DNA of 64,000 nucleotides, taken from positions 1-64,000 of the forward strand of contig NZ_QAOO01000006.1 in assembly GCF_003051105.1 (NCBI RefSeq), in the 5' to 3' direction. The position numbers and the translations under genes were made by a program. The notes under the pieces were generated by a model that ran no database searches, was not told where the DNA came from, and was given only the letters and a program-made list of their open reading frames with translations. Positions 8,731-19,000 of the stretch are shown in pieces; positions within the stretch are counted from its first letter, which is position 1, and each line of letters opens with the position of its first letter. Origin of the DNA: Nitrosomonas nitrosa. Its GTDB lineage: Bacteria; Pseudomonadota; Gammaproteobacteria; Burkholderiales; Nitrosomonadaceae.

Positions 8731-9453
8731 AACATTTGCTCCAATCATGGAAAAGCTTTACGCGCTCTCCACTCAGGTAAATCAAATTATACTCACGCAT
8801 GTTAATACTATTGAGTTTTGCTACCTTAGTCCAAAAAAACAGTTACGTGAACACGCTATCGGATGGTTGCTCGCGCAGATTTTGTGAGTGGCGACGCACT
8901 GTCTAACTAAGCTTCTGTTATTGTGCATTATTTTTTCTTGTGGATTTGCCTCGTTGGCAATAGTGGGGTGACGTACCCAGACAAAATGACTTGACCATAT
9001 CGTGATTACTCGGTACGGTAATATAAGAATGTGCCTGCTCTAGCGACAAAACAAAGCGATAGAAGATATTTATTTGAGATGGTTATTTTCATCGTGCCCT
9101 TCTGAATTATATTAATTTCTTTATGTCGGTCAGACTGAGCAAAGATAACCAACAAGAAGTACAAATCGATCGATGTTTCAACCGCTCAATTTATTGCAGT
9201 CATTGGCTCGTCATTGGGAGAACAATGTCCCGATATCGAGTTTTGTGATACGCCTTGCTTACAATGCTTGCTGCAGGCAAGACCTGATAAGCAGTCTTCA
9301 AACGAGAACACGCTGAACGCTGCGCAATGGGGCTCAATAATTCCAAACAAGCTTACTAACAGCACACGGTTTACGTAAGCTAAGCTGCAAAACAGTGGCA
9401 GTTGGTGCGTTATTTTCCTTGATGCATCAGCTGATTAGCAAAAGAGAGGGCCT
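8731..9453. other. intergenic region upstream of the trehalose operon
   Basis: This 723-nt divergent region should hold the promoters of the exported-protein gene and of the treS operon. Short ORFs of 41 and 47 codons start at 9123 and 9173, but neither has a ribosome site or a recognisable product. I see no RNA gene or repeat. Confidence 0.4.
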
Positions 9454-12400
9454 ATGAGTATTGAGGAAGAGAGTCTCTGGTATAAGGACGCCATCATATA
9501 TCAACTGCATGTGCGCGCTTATTGTGACAGCAATGGAGATGGTATTGGCGATTTCCCTGGTTTAACTTCCAAACTGGATTACTTGAAATCGCTCGGTGTC
9601 AATACGCTTTGGTTATTACCGTTTTATCCCTCACCTTTGCGGGATGATGGATATGATATTTCTGACTATCGCGGTATCCATCCTCATTACGGCACGCTTG
9701 CTGATTTTCGTACTTTTCTGCACGAAGCACATAAACGTGATCTCAGGGTCATTACCGAACTGGTTATCAATCATACTTCCGACCAGCATCCCTGGTTTCA
9801 GGCTGCGCGCGTGGCACCGCCGGGCTCGACCAAACGTGACTATTACGTATGGAGTGATACGGTCAAGAAATACGAAGAGACACGCATCATTTTTACCGAT
9901 ACGGAAAAATCCAACTGGTCATGGGATGAAGTTGCTAATGCCTATTACTGGCACCGCTTCTTTTCACATCAACCTGATCTCAATTTTGCCAATCCCCATG
10001 TCGTCAAGGCTGTCCTGCGTGCCATGCGATTTTGGTTTGACATGGGGGTTGATGGCATGCGTCTCGATGCTATTCCTTACCTGTGCGAGCGTGATGGCAC
10101 CAATAATGAAAATCTTCCTGAAACACACGCTATCATCAAACATTTGCGAGCCGAACTCGATCAGCATTACACCCATCGTATCTTTCTGGCCGAGGCCAAC
10201 CAATGGCCTGAAGATGTACGTGAATATTTTGGTGAGGGTGATGAATGTCATATGGCTTTTCATTTTCCGTTGATGCCGCGTATTTTCATGGCAGTTGCCC
10301 AGGAAGACCGTCATCCGATCATCGAAATTCTAGGACAAACGCCCGAGATTCCAGATAATTGCCAATGGGCTGTTTTTTTGCGTAATCATGACGAATTGAC
10401 GCTGGAAATGGTCACTGACCGCGAGCGGGACTATATGTATCTCACTTACGCATCCGATCCGCGTGCGCGGATTAATTTAGGTATCCGTCGACGGCTCGCG
10501 CCACTGATGGAAAGCAACCGTCCCAAAATCGAGCTGATGTACAGTCTGTTATTGTCGATGCCGGGTTCTCCCATCATTTACTACGGCGATGAAATTGGCA
10601 TGGGTGACAATATTTATCTCGGTGACCGCAATGGCGTACGCACTCCGATGCAATGGAGTCCTGATCGCAATGCAGGTTTTTCTCGCGCTGACCCGCAACG
10701 ACTCTACCTACCACCTATCATGGACCCGCTTTATGGGTATGAAGCCATCAATGTGGAAGCGCAAAGCCGCAATGCCAGTTCATTACTCAATTGGATGCGG
10801 CGCTTGATCGCCACGCGCAAGGCTTATAAAGCTTTTGGTCGCGGCACTATCACCTTTTTACACCCGGGCAACCGAAAGATTCTTGCCTATCTGCGTGAGT
10901 ATCAAGGCGAATACCTCTTGTGTGTGGCCAATCTTGCTAACAGTGCTCAGCCTGTCGAATTGGATCTGGCTGCGTACAAAGGCCGTGTGCCAGTGGAATT
11001 GTTGGGGCGCACTGTTTTCCCGGCTATTGGTGAACTGCCTTATCTTTTGAGTTTGCCAAGTTACAGTTTTTATTGGTTCCGGTTGGCGGTCGATGTCGAA
11101 GCGCCTGTTTGGCACGTGGATAAATTACCGCAAGAGGCTTTACCTGTGCTGGTATTGCCGGAAGGATTGCTGAGCGCGCTCATGTCTAAGCCAGCCGGTG
11201 AAATAAGCGATGTGCTGGCGCACAAGACGCGTACGCAATTGGAGAATGAGGTCATTCCACCGTTTCTTGCCGTACAGCGTTGGTATGCGGGGGCAGGACA
11301 GCATATCGCGCAACTGGAATTGGATCTGAGCCACACCTGGAAAACGCCCGAAGGTAAAGGATGGTTACCTTTGCTAGTCAAACTTCAATTCGATACCGGT
11401 GAAAAACAAATCTATTTCCTCCCATTGGGATTGTTGCTTGGAGAAGCGGCTGATCAGCAATATCATGCCCTCTCGCCTTGGATGCTGGCTAAGGCCAGGC
11501 AACGTGCGCGAGAAGGGATACTCTATGATGCTTTAGGAGAAGATGCTTTTTGCCGTTTCTTGCTAGATGCGCTCATGACGAAGGCGCGTCTTCCATTTGC
11601 TTCGGGGGAAATGGTGTTTACTAGTGCACCCGACTTCCCTGCGCTCCCTGAAACCATCGAGATATCGCGCCCTGGCATGGAGCAGAGCAATACTTCCATC
11701 ATATATGGCGACCGTGCTATTCTCAAAGTTTACCGGCAGGTACGAGAAGGCATCAATGCCGAGCTGGAAATGGGGCGATTTTTGAGTGAAATTTCGCCAT
11801 GTTCCAGCGTCGCACCGTTAATCGGCAGCCTGGAATATCATGCTCATGAGACCGTTACCGCTGTTGCCGTGTTACATCAATTTGTACCCAACCAAGGTAC
11901 CTTCTGGGATTGCACGCAGGATTATTTAAATCGCTATCTCAAAAGCTGTATCGATGATCCCGATCGTATTTCTGAGCCGGATGTGCATGCTGTCTACTTG
12001 ATGCAAATGACGACATTAGGACAGCGTACAGCCGAGCTGCACCAGGCGCTGGCGCGTACGACCGGTGATCCCGCATTTGATCCTGTCCTTCCATCAGCCG
12101 ATGAAATGGCGGCCCAGTTGGATCAGTTACGCCTGTATCTGGTAACGGTTTTCGACAAGCTCGAGCAAGCGATCGGGCAACTGCCAGAGCACGCCCGGGA
12201 AGGCTGTAAATACTTGCTCACCCAGAGATTGCAGATTTTGGATCGTGTTGCCTGTACAACATCGCCGAATGAATCGCCTTTGTATCAAATTCGCATCCAT
12301 GGCAATTACCACCTGGGCCAAGTATTGGTCGCGCACAACGACTTCACCATCATCGATTTTGAAGGTGATCCAGCCCTCCCGTTAGAAGCGCGAAGGGCCA

Positions 12401-12774
12401 AACAATCGCCGTTGAAAGATGTCGCGGGTATGTGCTTTTCGCTCAGTGCTGCGGCGATCCAAGCGGTAAACCTGCAATTGATCGAACACGCTCAACATCG
12501 AAACTTGCTGGAAAGCTGCGGAAGCCAGTGGGAGCGCGCTGCCACAGATGCTTTTCTGTCTGGTTACCGGGCAGCTATCGTAGGGTGCTGCGCTTATCCG
12601 GCCGAAGCGGCCCAAGCACAAAAACTGCTCGAATTGTTTTTGCTGGAGAAAGCATTGAACGGGCTCGGCTCCGCCTTGGCGGATCGGCTTGCCTCATTGG
12701 AAACCGCATTGCCAATCATGCTGAATGTACTTGAGCGCACCATTTTATCCACGAAAGAGGATGGCCATGTCTAA
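9454..12774 (+). CDS. treS: trehalose synthase-maltokinase fusion
   Basis: A 1106-residue two-enzyme protein. The first 550 residues are a GH13 trehalose synthase (maltose alpha-D-glucosyltransferase), interconverting trehalose and maltose: [24 protein letters not shown] start, [10 protein letters not shown] with the nucleophile Asp (about 200), LAEANQWP with the acid/base Glu, and [12 protein letters not shown]. The last 500 residues are a maltokinase of the Mak/Pep2 type ([29 protein letters not shown]), which phosphorylates maltose to maltose 1-phosphate. Such fusions are known in many bacteria and commit trehalose to the GlgE pathway. The start has an AGAGAGGG ribosome site. First gene of a tight operon; its stop overlaps the glgC start by 8 nt. 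No glgE is in the window. Confidence 0.95.
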   Translation: MSIEEESLWYKDAIIYQLHVRAYCDSNGDGIGDFPGLTSKLDYLKSLGVNTLWLLPFYPSPLRDDGYDISDYRGIHPHYGTLADFRTFLHEAHKRDLRVITELVINHTSDQHPWFQAARVAPPGSTKRDYYVWSDTVKKYEETRIIFTDTEKSNWSWDEVANAYYWHRFFSHQPDLNFANPHVVKAVLRAMRFWFDMGVDGMRLDAIPYLCERDGTNNENLPETHAIIKHLRAELDQHYTHRIFLAEANQWPEDVREYFGEGDECHMAFHFPLMPRIFMAVAQEDRHPIIEILGQTPEIPDNCQWAVFLRNHDELTLEMVTDRERDYMYLTYASDPRARINLGIRRRLAPLMESNRPKIELMYSLLLSMPGSPIIYYGDEIGMGDNIYLGDRNGVRTPMQWSPDRNAGFSRADPQRLYLPPIMDPLYGYEAINVEAQSRNASSLLNWMRRLIATRKAYKAFGRGTITFLHPGNRKILAYLREYQGEYLLCVANLANSAQPVELDLAAYKGRVPVELLGRTVFPAIGELPYLLSLPSYSFYWFRLAVDVEAPVWHVDKLPQEALPVLVLPEGLLSALMSKPAGEISDVLAHKTRTQLENEVIPPFLAVQRWYAGAGQHIAQLELDLSHTWKTPEGKGWLPLLVKLQFDTGEKQIYFLPLGLLLGEAADQQYHALSPWMLAKARQRAREGILYDALGEDAFCRFLLDALMTKARLPFASGEMVFTSAPDFPALPETIEISRPGMEQSNTSIIYGDRAILKVYRQVREGINAELEMGRFLSEISPCSSVAPLIGSLEYHAHETVTAVAVLHQFVPNQGTFWDCTQDYLNRYLKSCIDDPDRISEPDVHAVYLMQMTTLGQRTAELHQALARTTGDPAFDPVLPSADEMAAQLDQLRLYLVTVFDKLEQAIGQLPEHAREGCKYLLTQRLQILDRVACTTSPNESPLYQIRIHGNYHLGQVLVAHNDFTIIDFEGDPALPLEARRAKQSPLKDVAGMCFSLSAAAIQAVNLQLIEHAQHRNLLESCGSQWERAATDAFLSGYRAAIVGCCAYPAEAAQAQKLLELFLLEKALNGLGSALADRLASLETALPIMLNVLERTILSTKEDGHV

Positions 12775-13996
12775 TCCAAAAATACTTGCGATGGTGATGG
12801 CAGGAGGTGAAGGAAAACGTCTTTACCCTCTTACTTGTGAACGTTCCAAGCCTTCCGTGCCTTTCGGTGGGCGTTACCGTATCGTTGATTTTGTCCTGTC
12901 GAATTTGGTGAATTCGCAGATCTTTGCAATCTATCTGCTTGTCCAGTACAAATCGCAGTCGCTGATCGAACATATCCGCCGCTCATGGGGACTGGCGCCC
13001 ATTTTTCCCGAGCAGTTCGTCACCATCGTGCCGCCGCAGATGCGTGAGGGTCCCGAGTGGTTTCAAGGTACGGCGGACGCAGTCTATCAAAACATCAACT
13101 TGATTCATCAACATGCGCCTGATTTAGTCGCGGTATTCGGTGCCGATCATATTTACCGCATGGATGTCCGGCAAATGGCGCAATTTCACCTGGAGAATAA
13201 AGCGGATGTGACGGTAGCCGCTTTACCGGTGCCACTCGCTCAAGCCAGCGCTTTCGGTGTGATTGAAAGCGCCGACGATGGGTGTATTCTGCGTTTCCAC
13301 GAAAAACCGGATCATCCGCCGTCGATGCCGACAGACAAGGCGCGTGCCTATGCCTCGATGGGGAATTATCTGTTCAGCACGGATATTCTCTACAGTGCGC
13401 TGGAAGAAGGAAAGCGCCGGGGAGAAAAGGATTTTGGCAGCCATCTGCTTCCGCGTTTGTGCCAGACTCACCGGGTATTTGCTTATAACTTTGCAGATAA
13501 TCGTGTGCCAGGGGTACGGGACTACGAAGAACAGTCTTATTGGCGCGATGTCGGTACGATCGATGCTTATTTCCTCGCTCATCAGGATATATTGGGATTG
13601 GAGCCGAGATTCAATCAGTTCAACCCCCACTGGCGGTTCGCTTCGAGTGAATATCAAGGGCCTTCGGCCAAGTTCATTCATGCTGAAATCGAAAACAGCA
13701 TCATCGGTGATGGCAGCTTTATCAAGAGGGCGAGTATCCACAATTCTGTCGTACGTCGTGAGGTACTGATAGAAGAAGGCGTCGAATTGGATGAGTGCAT
13801 CGTGATGGACTATTCCATCATTCGCCGCGGTACTCGGCTTAGACGAACCATCGTAGATCGTTACAATCTGATCGAGGCCGGAGGCCAAATCGGTTACGAT
13901 CTGCAGGCCGATGCCAGTCGCTACGTCGTCACTGATTCCGGCATCGTCATTGTACCGAAGGGAAAATATAATGGTTATATAGGCCATTATCTATAA
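12767..13996 (+). CDS. glgC: glucose-1-phosphate adenylyltransferase
   Basis: Makes ADP-glucose from glucose 1-phosphate and ATP, the glucosyl donor for glycogen or maltose 1-phosphate synthesis. The nucleotide loop [19 protein letters not shown] lies at the N terminus, followed by [16 protein letters not shown], the glucose-1-phosphate site GADHIYRMD, and a left-handed beta-helix C-terminal domain ([17 protein letters not shown]). At 409 residues it is near the usual length. I chose ATG 12767: GAAAGAGG lies 6 nt upstream, and ATGTCTAA overlaps the treS stop, implying translational coupling. Longer starts at 12725 and 12761 are open but less well supported. Confidence 0.95.
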   Translation: MSNPKILAMVMAGGEGKRLYPLTCERSKPSVPFGGRYRIVDFVLSNLVNSQIFAIYLLVQYKSQSLIEHIRRSWGLAPIFPEQFVTIVPPQMREGPEWFQGTADAVYQNINLIHQHAPDLVAVFGADHIYRMDVRQMAQFHLENKADVTVAALPVPLAQASAFGVIESADDGCILRFHEKPDHPPSMPTDKARAYASMGNYLFSTDILYSALEEGKRRGEKDFGSHLLPRLCQTHRVFAYNFADNRVPGVRDYEEQSYWRDVGTIDAYFLAHQDILGLEPRFNQFNPHWRFASSEYQGPSAKFIHAEIENSIIGDGSFIKRASIHNSVVRREVLIEEGVELDECIVMDYSIIRRGTRLRRTIVDRYNLIEAGGQIGYDLQADASRYVVTDSGIVIVPKGKYNGYIGHYL

Positions 13997-14009
13997 GGAA
14001 GAGCATAGT

Positions 14010-15848
14010 ATGAAACGACAGCATTGCATGCCTTTCGGTGCAGAGTGTCTCCCTGATGGCAAAGTGCGTTTTCGTTTATGGGCGCCTGCGGCACAACAGG
14101 TTTCAATCATTATCGATGAACGGGCGCCTATTCCGCTGCAGCCGGTAGGAGAAGGGTGGTATGAGCATGTGAGCACACAAGCACATGCTGGAAGCCGGTA
14201 TCGTTATCAGATTAGCAACCGGTTCGGTGTCGATGGACTCTGCGTACCTGATCCTGCTTCGCGCTACAATCCGGGTGACGTCCACGGCTTTAGCGAGGTA
14301 ATCGATCCCACGGCCTTCGCGTGGCAGGATGAAAACTGGCGTGGCCGACCTTGGGAAGAGGCTGTCATTTACGAGATTCACATTGGTACATTCACCCCTG
14401 AAGGCACTTTTGCGGCAATCGAACAAAAGCTCGATTATTTGGCGGAGCTCGGCGTGACTGCTATCGAGCTCATGCCGGTGGCTGATTTCCCGGGGCGTTG
14501 CAATTGGGGTTATGACGGCACGCTACTCTTTGCACCTGACAGTATTTACGGCACGCCCGATGACCTCAAGCGCTTGGTACAAAGCGCGCATCGCCATGGC
14601 TTGATGGTGTTGCTCGATGTCGTATACAACCACTTCGGGCCTGAAGGCAATTATCTTCATACTTATGCACCCCACTTCTTCACTGAGCGGCATCATACGC
14701 CTTGGGGTGCAGCGATCAATTTCGATGGCGATGACTCACGGATCGTACGTGATTTCTATATCCATAATGCGCTCTATTGGTTGGAAGAATATCATCTGGA
14801 TGGTTTGCGGCTCGATGCCGTGCATGCGATTCTCGATGACAGTCAGCCTGATATCCTCGAAGAACTTGCGCAAACAGTGCGTTCGGTATTAGGTGCAGAA
14901 CGCGCTATCCACCTCATCCTGGAGAATGACCACAACACTGCACATTATCTGGCACGTGCGCAAAATGGACAGGCGGACTATTACGATGCGCAGTGGAACG
15001 ATGACGCGCACCATGCTTTCCATGTGCTCCTAACTTCAGAACGTGATGGCTATTATGCCGATTACAACAATGAACCTATCCGGCACTTGGGACGTTGCCT
15101 GACCGAAGGGTTTTCCTATCAAGGTGAAGCTTCTGCCTATCGGCAGGACACGCCACGCGGCGAACCGAGCGCGCATCTGCCGCCGGTGGCCTTTGTCAAT
15201 TTTCTGCAAAATCATGATCAAATCGGCAATCGTGCGTTGGGTGAACGTCTAACGCTATTAGCATCTGACGATGCATTACATGCTGCTACTACGCTATTCT
15301 TGCTTTCACCCTCGATACCGCTGCTGTTCATGGGCGAGGAGTGGGGGGCGCGTGAACCATTTCCTTTTTTTTGCAATTTTAGCGGCGAATTAGCGGAGGC
15401 GGTCACGGCAGGGCGACGGAAAGAATTTGCCCGCTTCGAACGCTTCCACGATCCAGCGGCGCGCGCAGCGATTCCCGATCCTTGTGCGGTCAGTACCTTC
15501 GAACAAGCCAAGCTAAACTGGCAAGTCATGAATCAGCCAGCACACGCTGAATGGCACATGCTTTACCAGACGCTGCTCACTTTGCGGCAACGAATAATTG
15601 TTCCACGCTTGCACAAAATACGGAGAGCACATTTTGAAGTACTCGCTTCCTATGCACTTTATGCTTGTTGGCAAATCGGTGAAGAGGCGCAATGGATTGT
15701 CTTCGCCAATTTAGGTGCTACCCCTATTAACTTATCTGCTGCGCCACAAGGCAGCCTGGTATACAGCAATCAAAAAAATAGCCAGCAGCAGCCTATATCG
15801 GAAATCCTTCCCGCCTTTACCGTAGCATGGTATCTGAAGGAAGGCTAG
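14010..15848 (+). CDS. treZ: malto-oligosyltrehalose trehalohydrolase
   Basis: Releases trehalose from the maltooligosyl-trehalose ends that TreY makes on alpha-glucan. The 612-residue GH13 protein has an N-terminal early-set domain (VRFRLWAPAAQQVSI), the TreZ-type EAVIYEIHIGTFTPEGTF (about 116-133), the nucleophile region GLRLDAVHAI, the acid/base strand HLILEN, and LQNHDQIGNRALGERL. Start chosen at ATG 14010, 13 nt after glgC, with AAGGAAGAG upstream. It shares the operon with its partner activity TreY, so the pair can convert glycogen or maltodextrin to trehalose. Confidence 0.95.
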   Translation: MKRQHCMPFGAECLPDGKVRFRLWAPAAQQVSIIIDERAPIPLQPVGEGWYEHVSTQAHAGSRYRYQISNRFGVDGLCVPDPASRYNPGDVHGFSEVIDPTAFAWQDENWRGRPWEEAVIYEIHIGTFTPEGTFAAIEQKLDYLAELGVTAIELMPVADFPGRCNWGYDGTLLFAPDSIYGTPDDLKRLVQSAHRHGLMVLLDVVYNHFGPEGNYLHTYAPHFFTERHHTPWGAAINFDGDDSRIVRDFYIHNALYWLEEYHLDGLRLDAVHAILDDSQPDILEELAQTVRSVLGAERAIHLILENDHNTAHYLARAQNGQADYYDAQWNDDAHHAFHVLLTSERDGYYADYNNEPIRHLGRCLTEGFSYQGEASAYRQDTPRGEPSAHLPPVAFVNFLQNHDQIGNRALGERLTLLASDDALHAATTLFLLSPSIPLLFMGEEWGAREPFPFFCNFSGELAEAVTAGRRKEFARFERFHDPAARAAIPDPCAVSTFEQAKLNWQVMNQPAHAEWHMLYQTLLTLRQRIIVPRLHKIRRAHFEVLASYALYACWQIGEEAQWIVFANLGATPINLSAAPQGSLVYSNQKNSQQQPISEILPAFTVAWYLKEG

Positions 15849-15850
15849 AA

Positions 15851-16051
15851 ATGAACGACATTCTGCGGTCGCCGCCAACGACACCTGATAGTTCTGGCAA
15901 GGTGCTAAAAAGTGTGACCAAAAACTGTTTGATAAGAAAACGGCCTGCGCGGAGAGGGGTAGGCATGCGTACTTTGTGCCCGCATTTGACATGGCATTAT
16001 CCATTTGCAGCCGTACCACAATATATCCTGCTAAAGGAAGACAATGAATGA
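15851..16051 (+). CDS. 66-residue ORF between treZ and malQ-treY
   Basis: It begins 2 nt after the treZ stop with a strong AAGGAAGG ribosome site, and its TGA overlaps the start of the next gene (ATGAATGA). This chained arrangement suggests that it is translated. The product (MNDILRSPPTTPDSSGK...) is basic in the middle (RKRPARRG) and has two Cys. I recognise no family and no domain. It may be a small regulatory protein, or merely a leader that couples translation across the gap. Confidence 0.4.
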   Translation: MNDILRSPPTTPDSSGKVLKSVTKNCLIRKRPARRGVGMRTLCPHLTWHYPFAAVPQYILLKEDNE

Positions 16052-19000
16052 ATCTAAGCTATTAGCACGTCTTAGCGAACTGGCGGGTATCTTGCCAGCA
16101 TATATCGATAACTGGCAGCAACAGCATGCCACTCCTCCCGCTACCCAGCGCATGCTATTGGCTGCGATGGGGTTCGATGTCTCATCTCCAGAAAAATTAG
16201 CTGCCGCAATCGATGAGCGAGAACAGCGTTCCTGGCTCCGTCTTCTGGAACCGGTGGTGGTAATCAGAGCGACGACACCTTGGGTGCGTATCGTCATGCA
16301 AGATGGAGTGGCTGACGAAGAATGGCAGTGGCGGCTGGATCTGGAAGAGGGCGGTAGTCTGCACGGACAGTTTTACCCGAAAACATTAGCAAAAATTGAA
16401 ACAAAAAAAATACAGGGTACGACCCATACAGCCTGGCAGCTGACGTTACCAGAACATATTGCGCCCGGCTATCATCGCCTGATCTTACTCCGTGCCGGAC
16501 AGGTTTATGCAGAGCAGGTATTTATCGTTGCCCCTGCAGCGTGTTATCGACCCGAAGCTGTTGCTAATTCTGGCCGTATTTGGGGGCCTGCTGTGCAATT
16601 GTATGCAGTGCGATCGGAGCGAAATTGGGGAATAGGTGATTTCTCGGATTTAAGGTTATTGCTGGAGCAATGGGCTGCGCAAGGTGCCGACATCATCGGT
16701 ATCAACCCGATCCATGCCCTATTTCCGCATAACCCTGAACATGCAAGTCCCTATAGTCCCTCTAGCCGATTATTTTTCAATATCCTCTATATCGATATAG
16801 AAGCAATCACTGATTTTCATGAATGCGATGCCGCTCGTGCGACACTCCGCACGCCTGAATTTCAGATGCGACTTGAAGGATTGCGAACGACTGAGATGGT
16901 CGACTATGCGGGCGTTGCCGGACTCAAATTACCTGTGCTCGAAATGTTGTATCAGCATTTTAGTGAGCAACATCTGGCGAAGGACAGCGAGCGAGCTGCG
17001 GCATTCCGTGCTTTTCAGGCACGCGAAGGGGAAAGGCTATACCGTCACACCTTATTTGAAGCGCTGCAAGAGCATTTCCATAATCAAGATCCAAACGTCT
17101 GGGGCTGGCCTGTTTGGCCCGAACCCTACCGGCATCCTGATTCAGCGGAGGTACGTGCGTTTGAGGCTGCGCACCAGGATCGCATCACCTTTTTTGCTTA
17201 CCTGCAATGGCAAGCTGATTTGCAGCTTGCTGCCATAGGTTGGCGGTCGTTAGAGCTTGGATTGGGTGTAGGGCTATATCTCGATTTGGCGATCTCAGTC
17301 GATGGTGGTGGAGCAGAGGCTTGGGCCAATCAGGCGCTTTACGCCATCGGTGTGGGTGTGGGTGCTCCCCCGGAACTTAACAATCAACTCGGTCAGGATT
17401 GGGGGCTGCCGCCATTCGTGCCCGATCGTCTGCGCGAAGCAGCTTATGCACCCTTTATTGCCACACTTCGGCACAACATGCGGCATGCGGGCGCACTGCG
17501 TCTTGACCATGTGATGGGGTTGATGCGCCAATATTGGGTACCTGCTGGCACGTCACCCACTGAAGGCGCTTATGTACGCTATCCTTTCGAAGATCTGCTC
17601 GGTATCTTGGCATTGGAAAGTCAGCGTAACCAATGTCTGGTCATTGGTGAAGATCTGGGAACTGTACCGGAGGAAGTGCAGGCTGCGCTTCCTCCGCTTG
17701 GCGTTCTCTCCTACCGACTGCTGATGCTGGAAAAGGAAGCGGACGGCAATTTCATCGCGCCCGCCGCATACCCTGCACAATCGCTCGCAGCGTTTACCAC
17801 GCATGATTTGCCGACATTGCCTGGTTATTGGCAGGGGCGCGATATCATCCAGCGAACAGAGCTGCAGCTGTTTAGCTCCGATGAAGCCCGCAGGATTCAG
17901 GTAGTCACACGCGCGCAGGAGTGCGCTTATCTATTGTTGCTGCTGGAACAGGCTGGCTTGTTGCCGGAGCATATCACGGTCAATCCCGTATCGCTGCCTG
18001 CCGTCACACCTGAATTCATTCAAGCCGTTTATGCCTTTCTTGCGCGCAGCCCAGCCATGATATTGATGGTGCAACTCGAAGATATTCTCGAGGTGCTCGA
18101 TCAGATCAATATTCCTTCTACCACTACACAGCACCCCAATTGGCGACGCAAATTGCCTATTTATCTTGAAGCCTGTGTGGCGGACCGTCGCGTACTCGAG
18201 TTCGCTGCAGCCATGCGGCAAGAACGCCCGATTGTCAGGGCAACCCCAGCACCAAAACGGCGCTTGCGCATTCCCTTGTCTACCTACCGTCTCCAGCTCA
18301 ACCGCAATTTCACTTTTGCGCAAGCTGCGCAATTGGTGCCCTATCTTGCGCGACTCGGCGTTAACCATGTTTACTGCTCTCCCTACCTTAAAGCGCGCCC
18401 CGGCAGCAGCCATGGCTACGACATTGTCGATCATAATGCACTAAATCCGGAAATCGGGACGCAGGAAGATTTTGAGGCATTTTGTGCTGTGTTGCATGCC
18501 CATGATATGGGACAGATCCTGGATCTCGTCCCCAATCACATGGGGGTCATGGGCGCAGATAATCAGTGGTGGCTGGATATCCTGGAAAGCGGCCCTACTT
18601 CGGTCTATGCGCCGTTCTTCGATATTGATTGGCAACCCCTCAAAGAAGAGCTGCGTGGCAAAGTGCTGCTTCCCATTCTTGGTCGCTCTTATGGCGATAC
18701 GTTGGAAGATGGCGAATTGAAGCTCAACTTCGATGAAACGCGGGGGAGTTTCAGTGTGTGGTATTACCATCACCGTTTACCTATCGCCCCGCGCGAGTAC
18801 CCCCGATTGTTGAGGCATCGCCTGAACCTACTGGAAGCACAGTTGCGGCCGGATAGCGAAGATCTGCAGGAGTTGACCAGTCTGATTACGGCGTTTGATC
18901 ATCTTCCTCCGCAGGAAGCGACCACACCTGACAAAATTCTCGAGCGGCATCGCGACCAGGAACTGCTCAAACGGCGACTGGCAGCATTGGTTGGCATCTC

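Noticed and set aside
13223..13987. 254-codon ORF on the minus strand
   Set aside because: It lies entirely antisense to glgC, which has full motifs; no ribosome site or family features.
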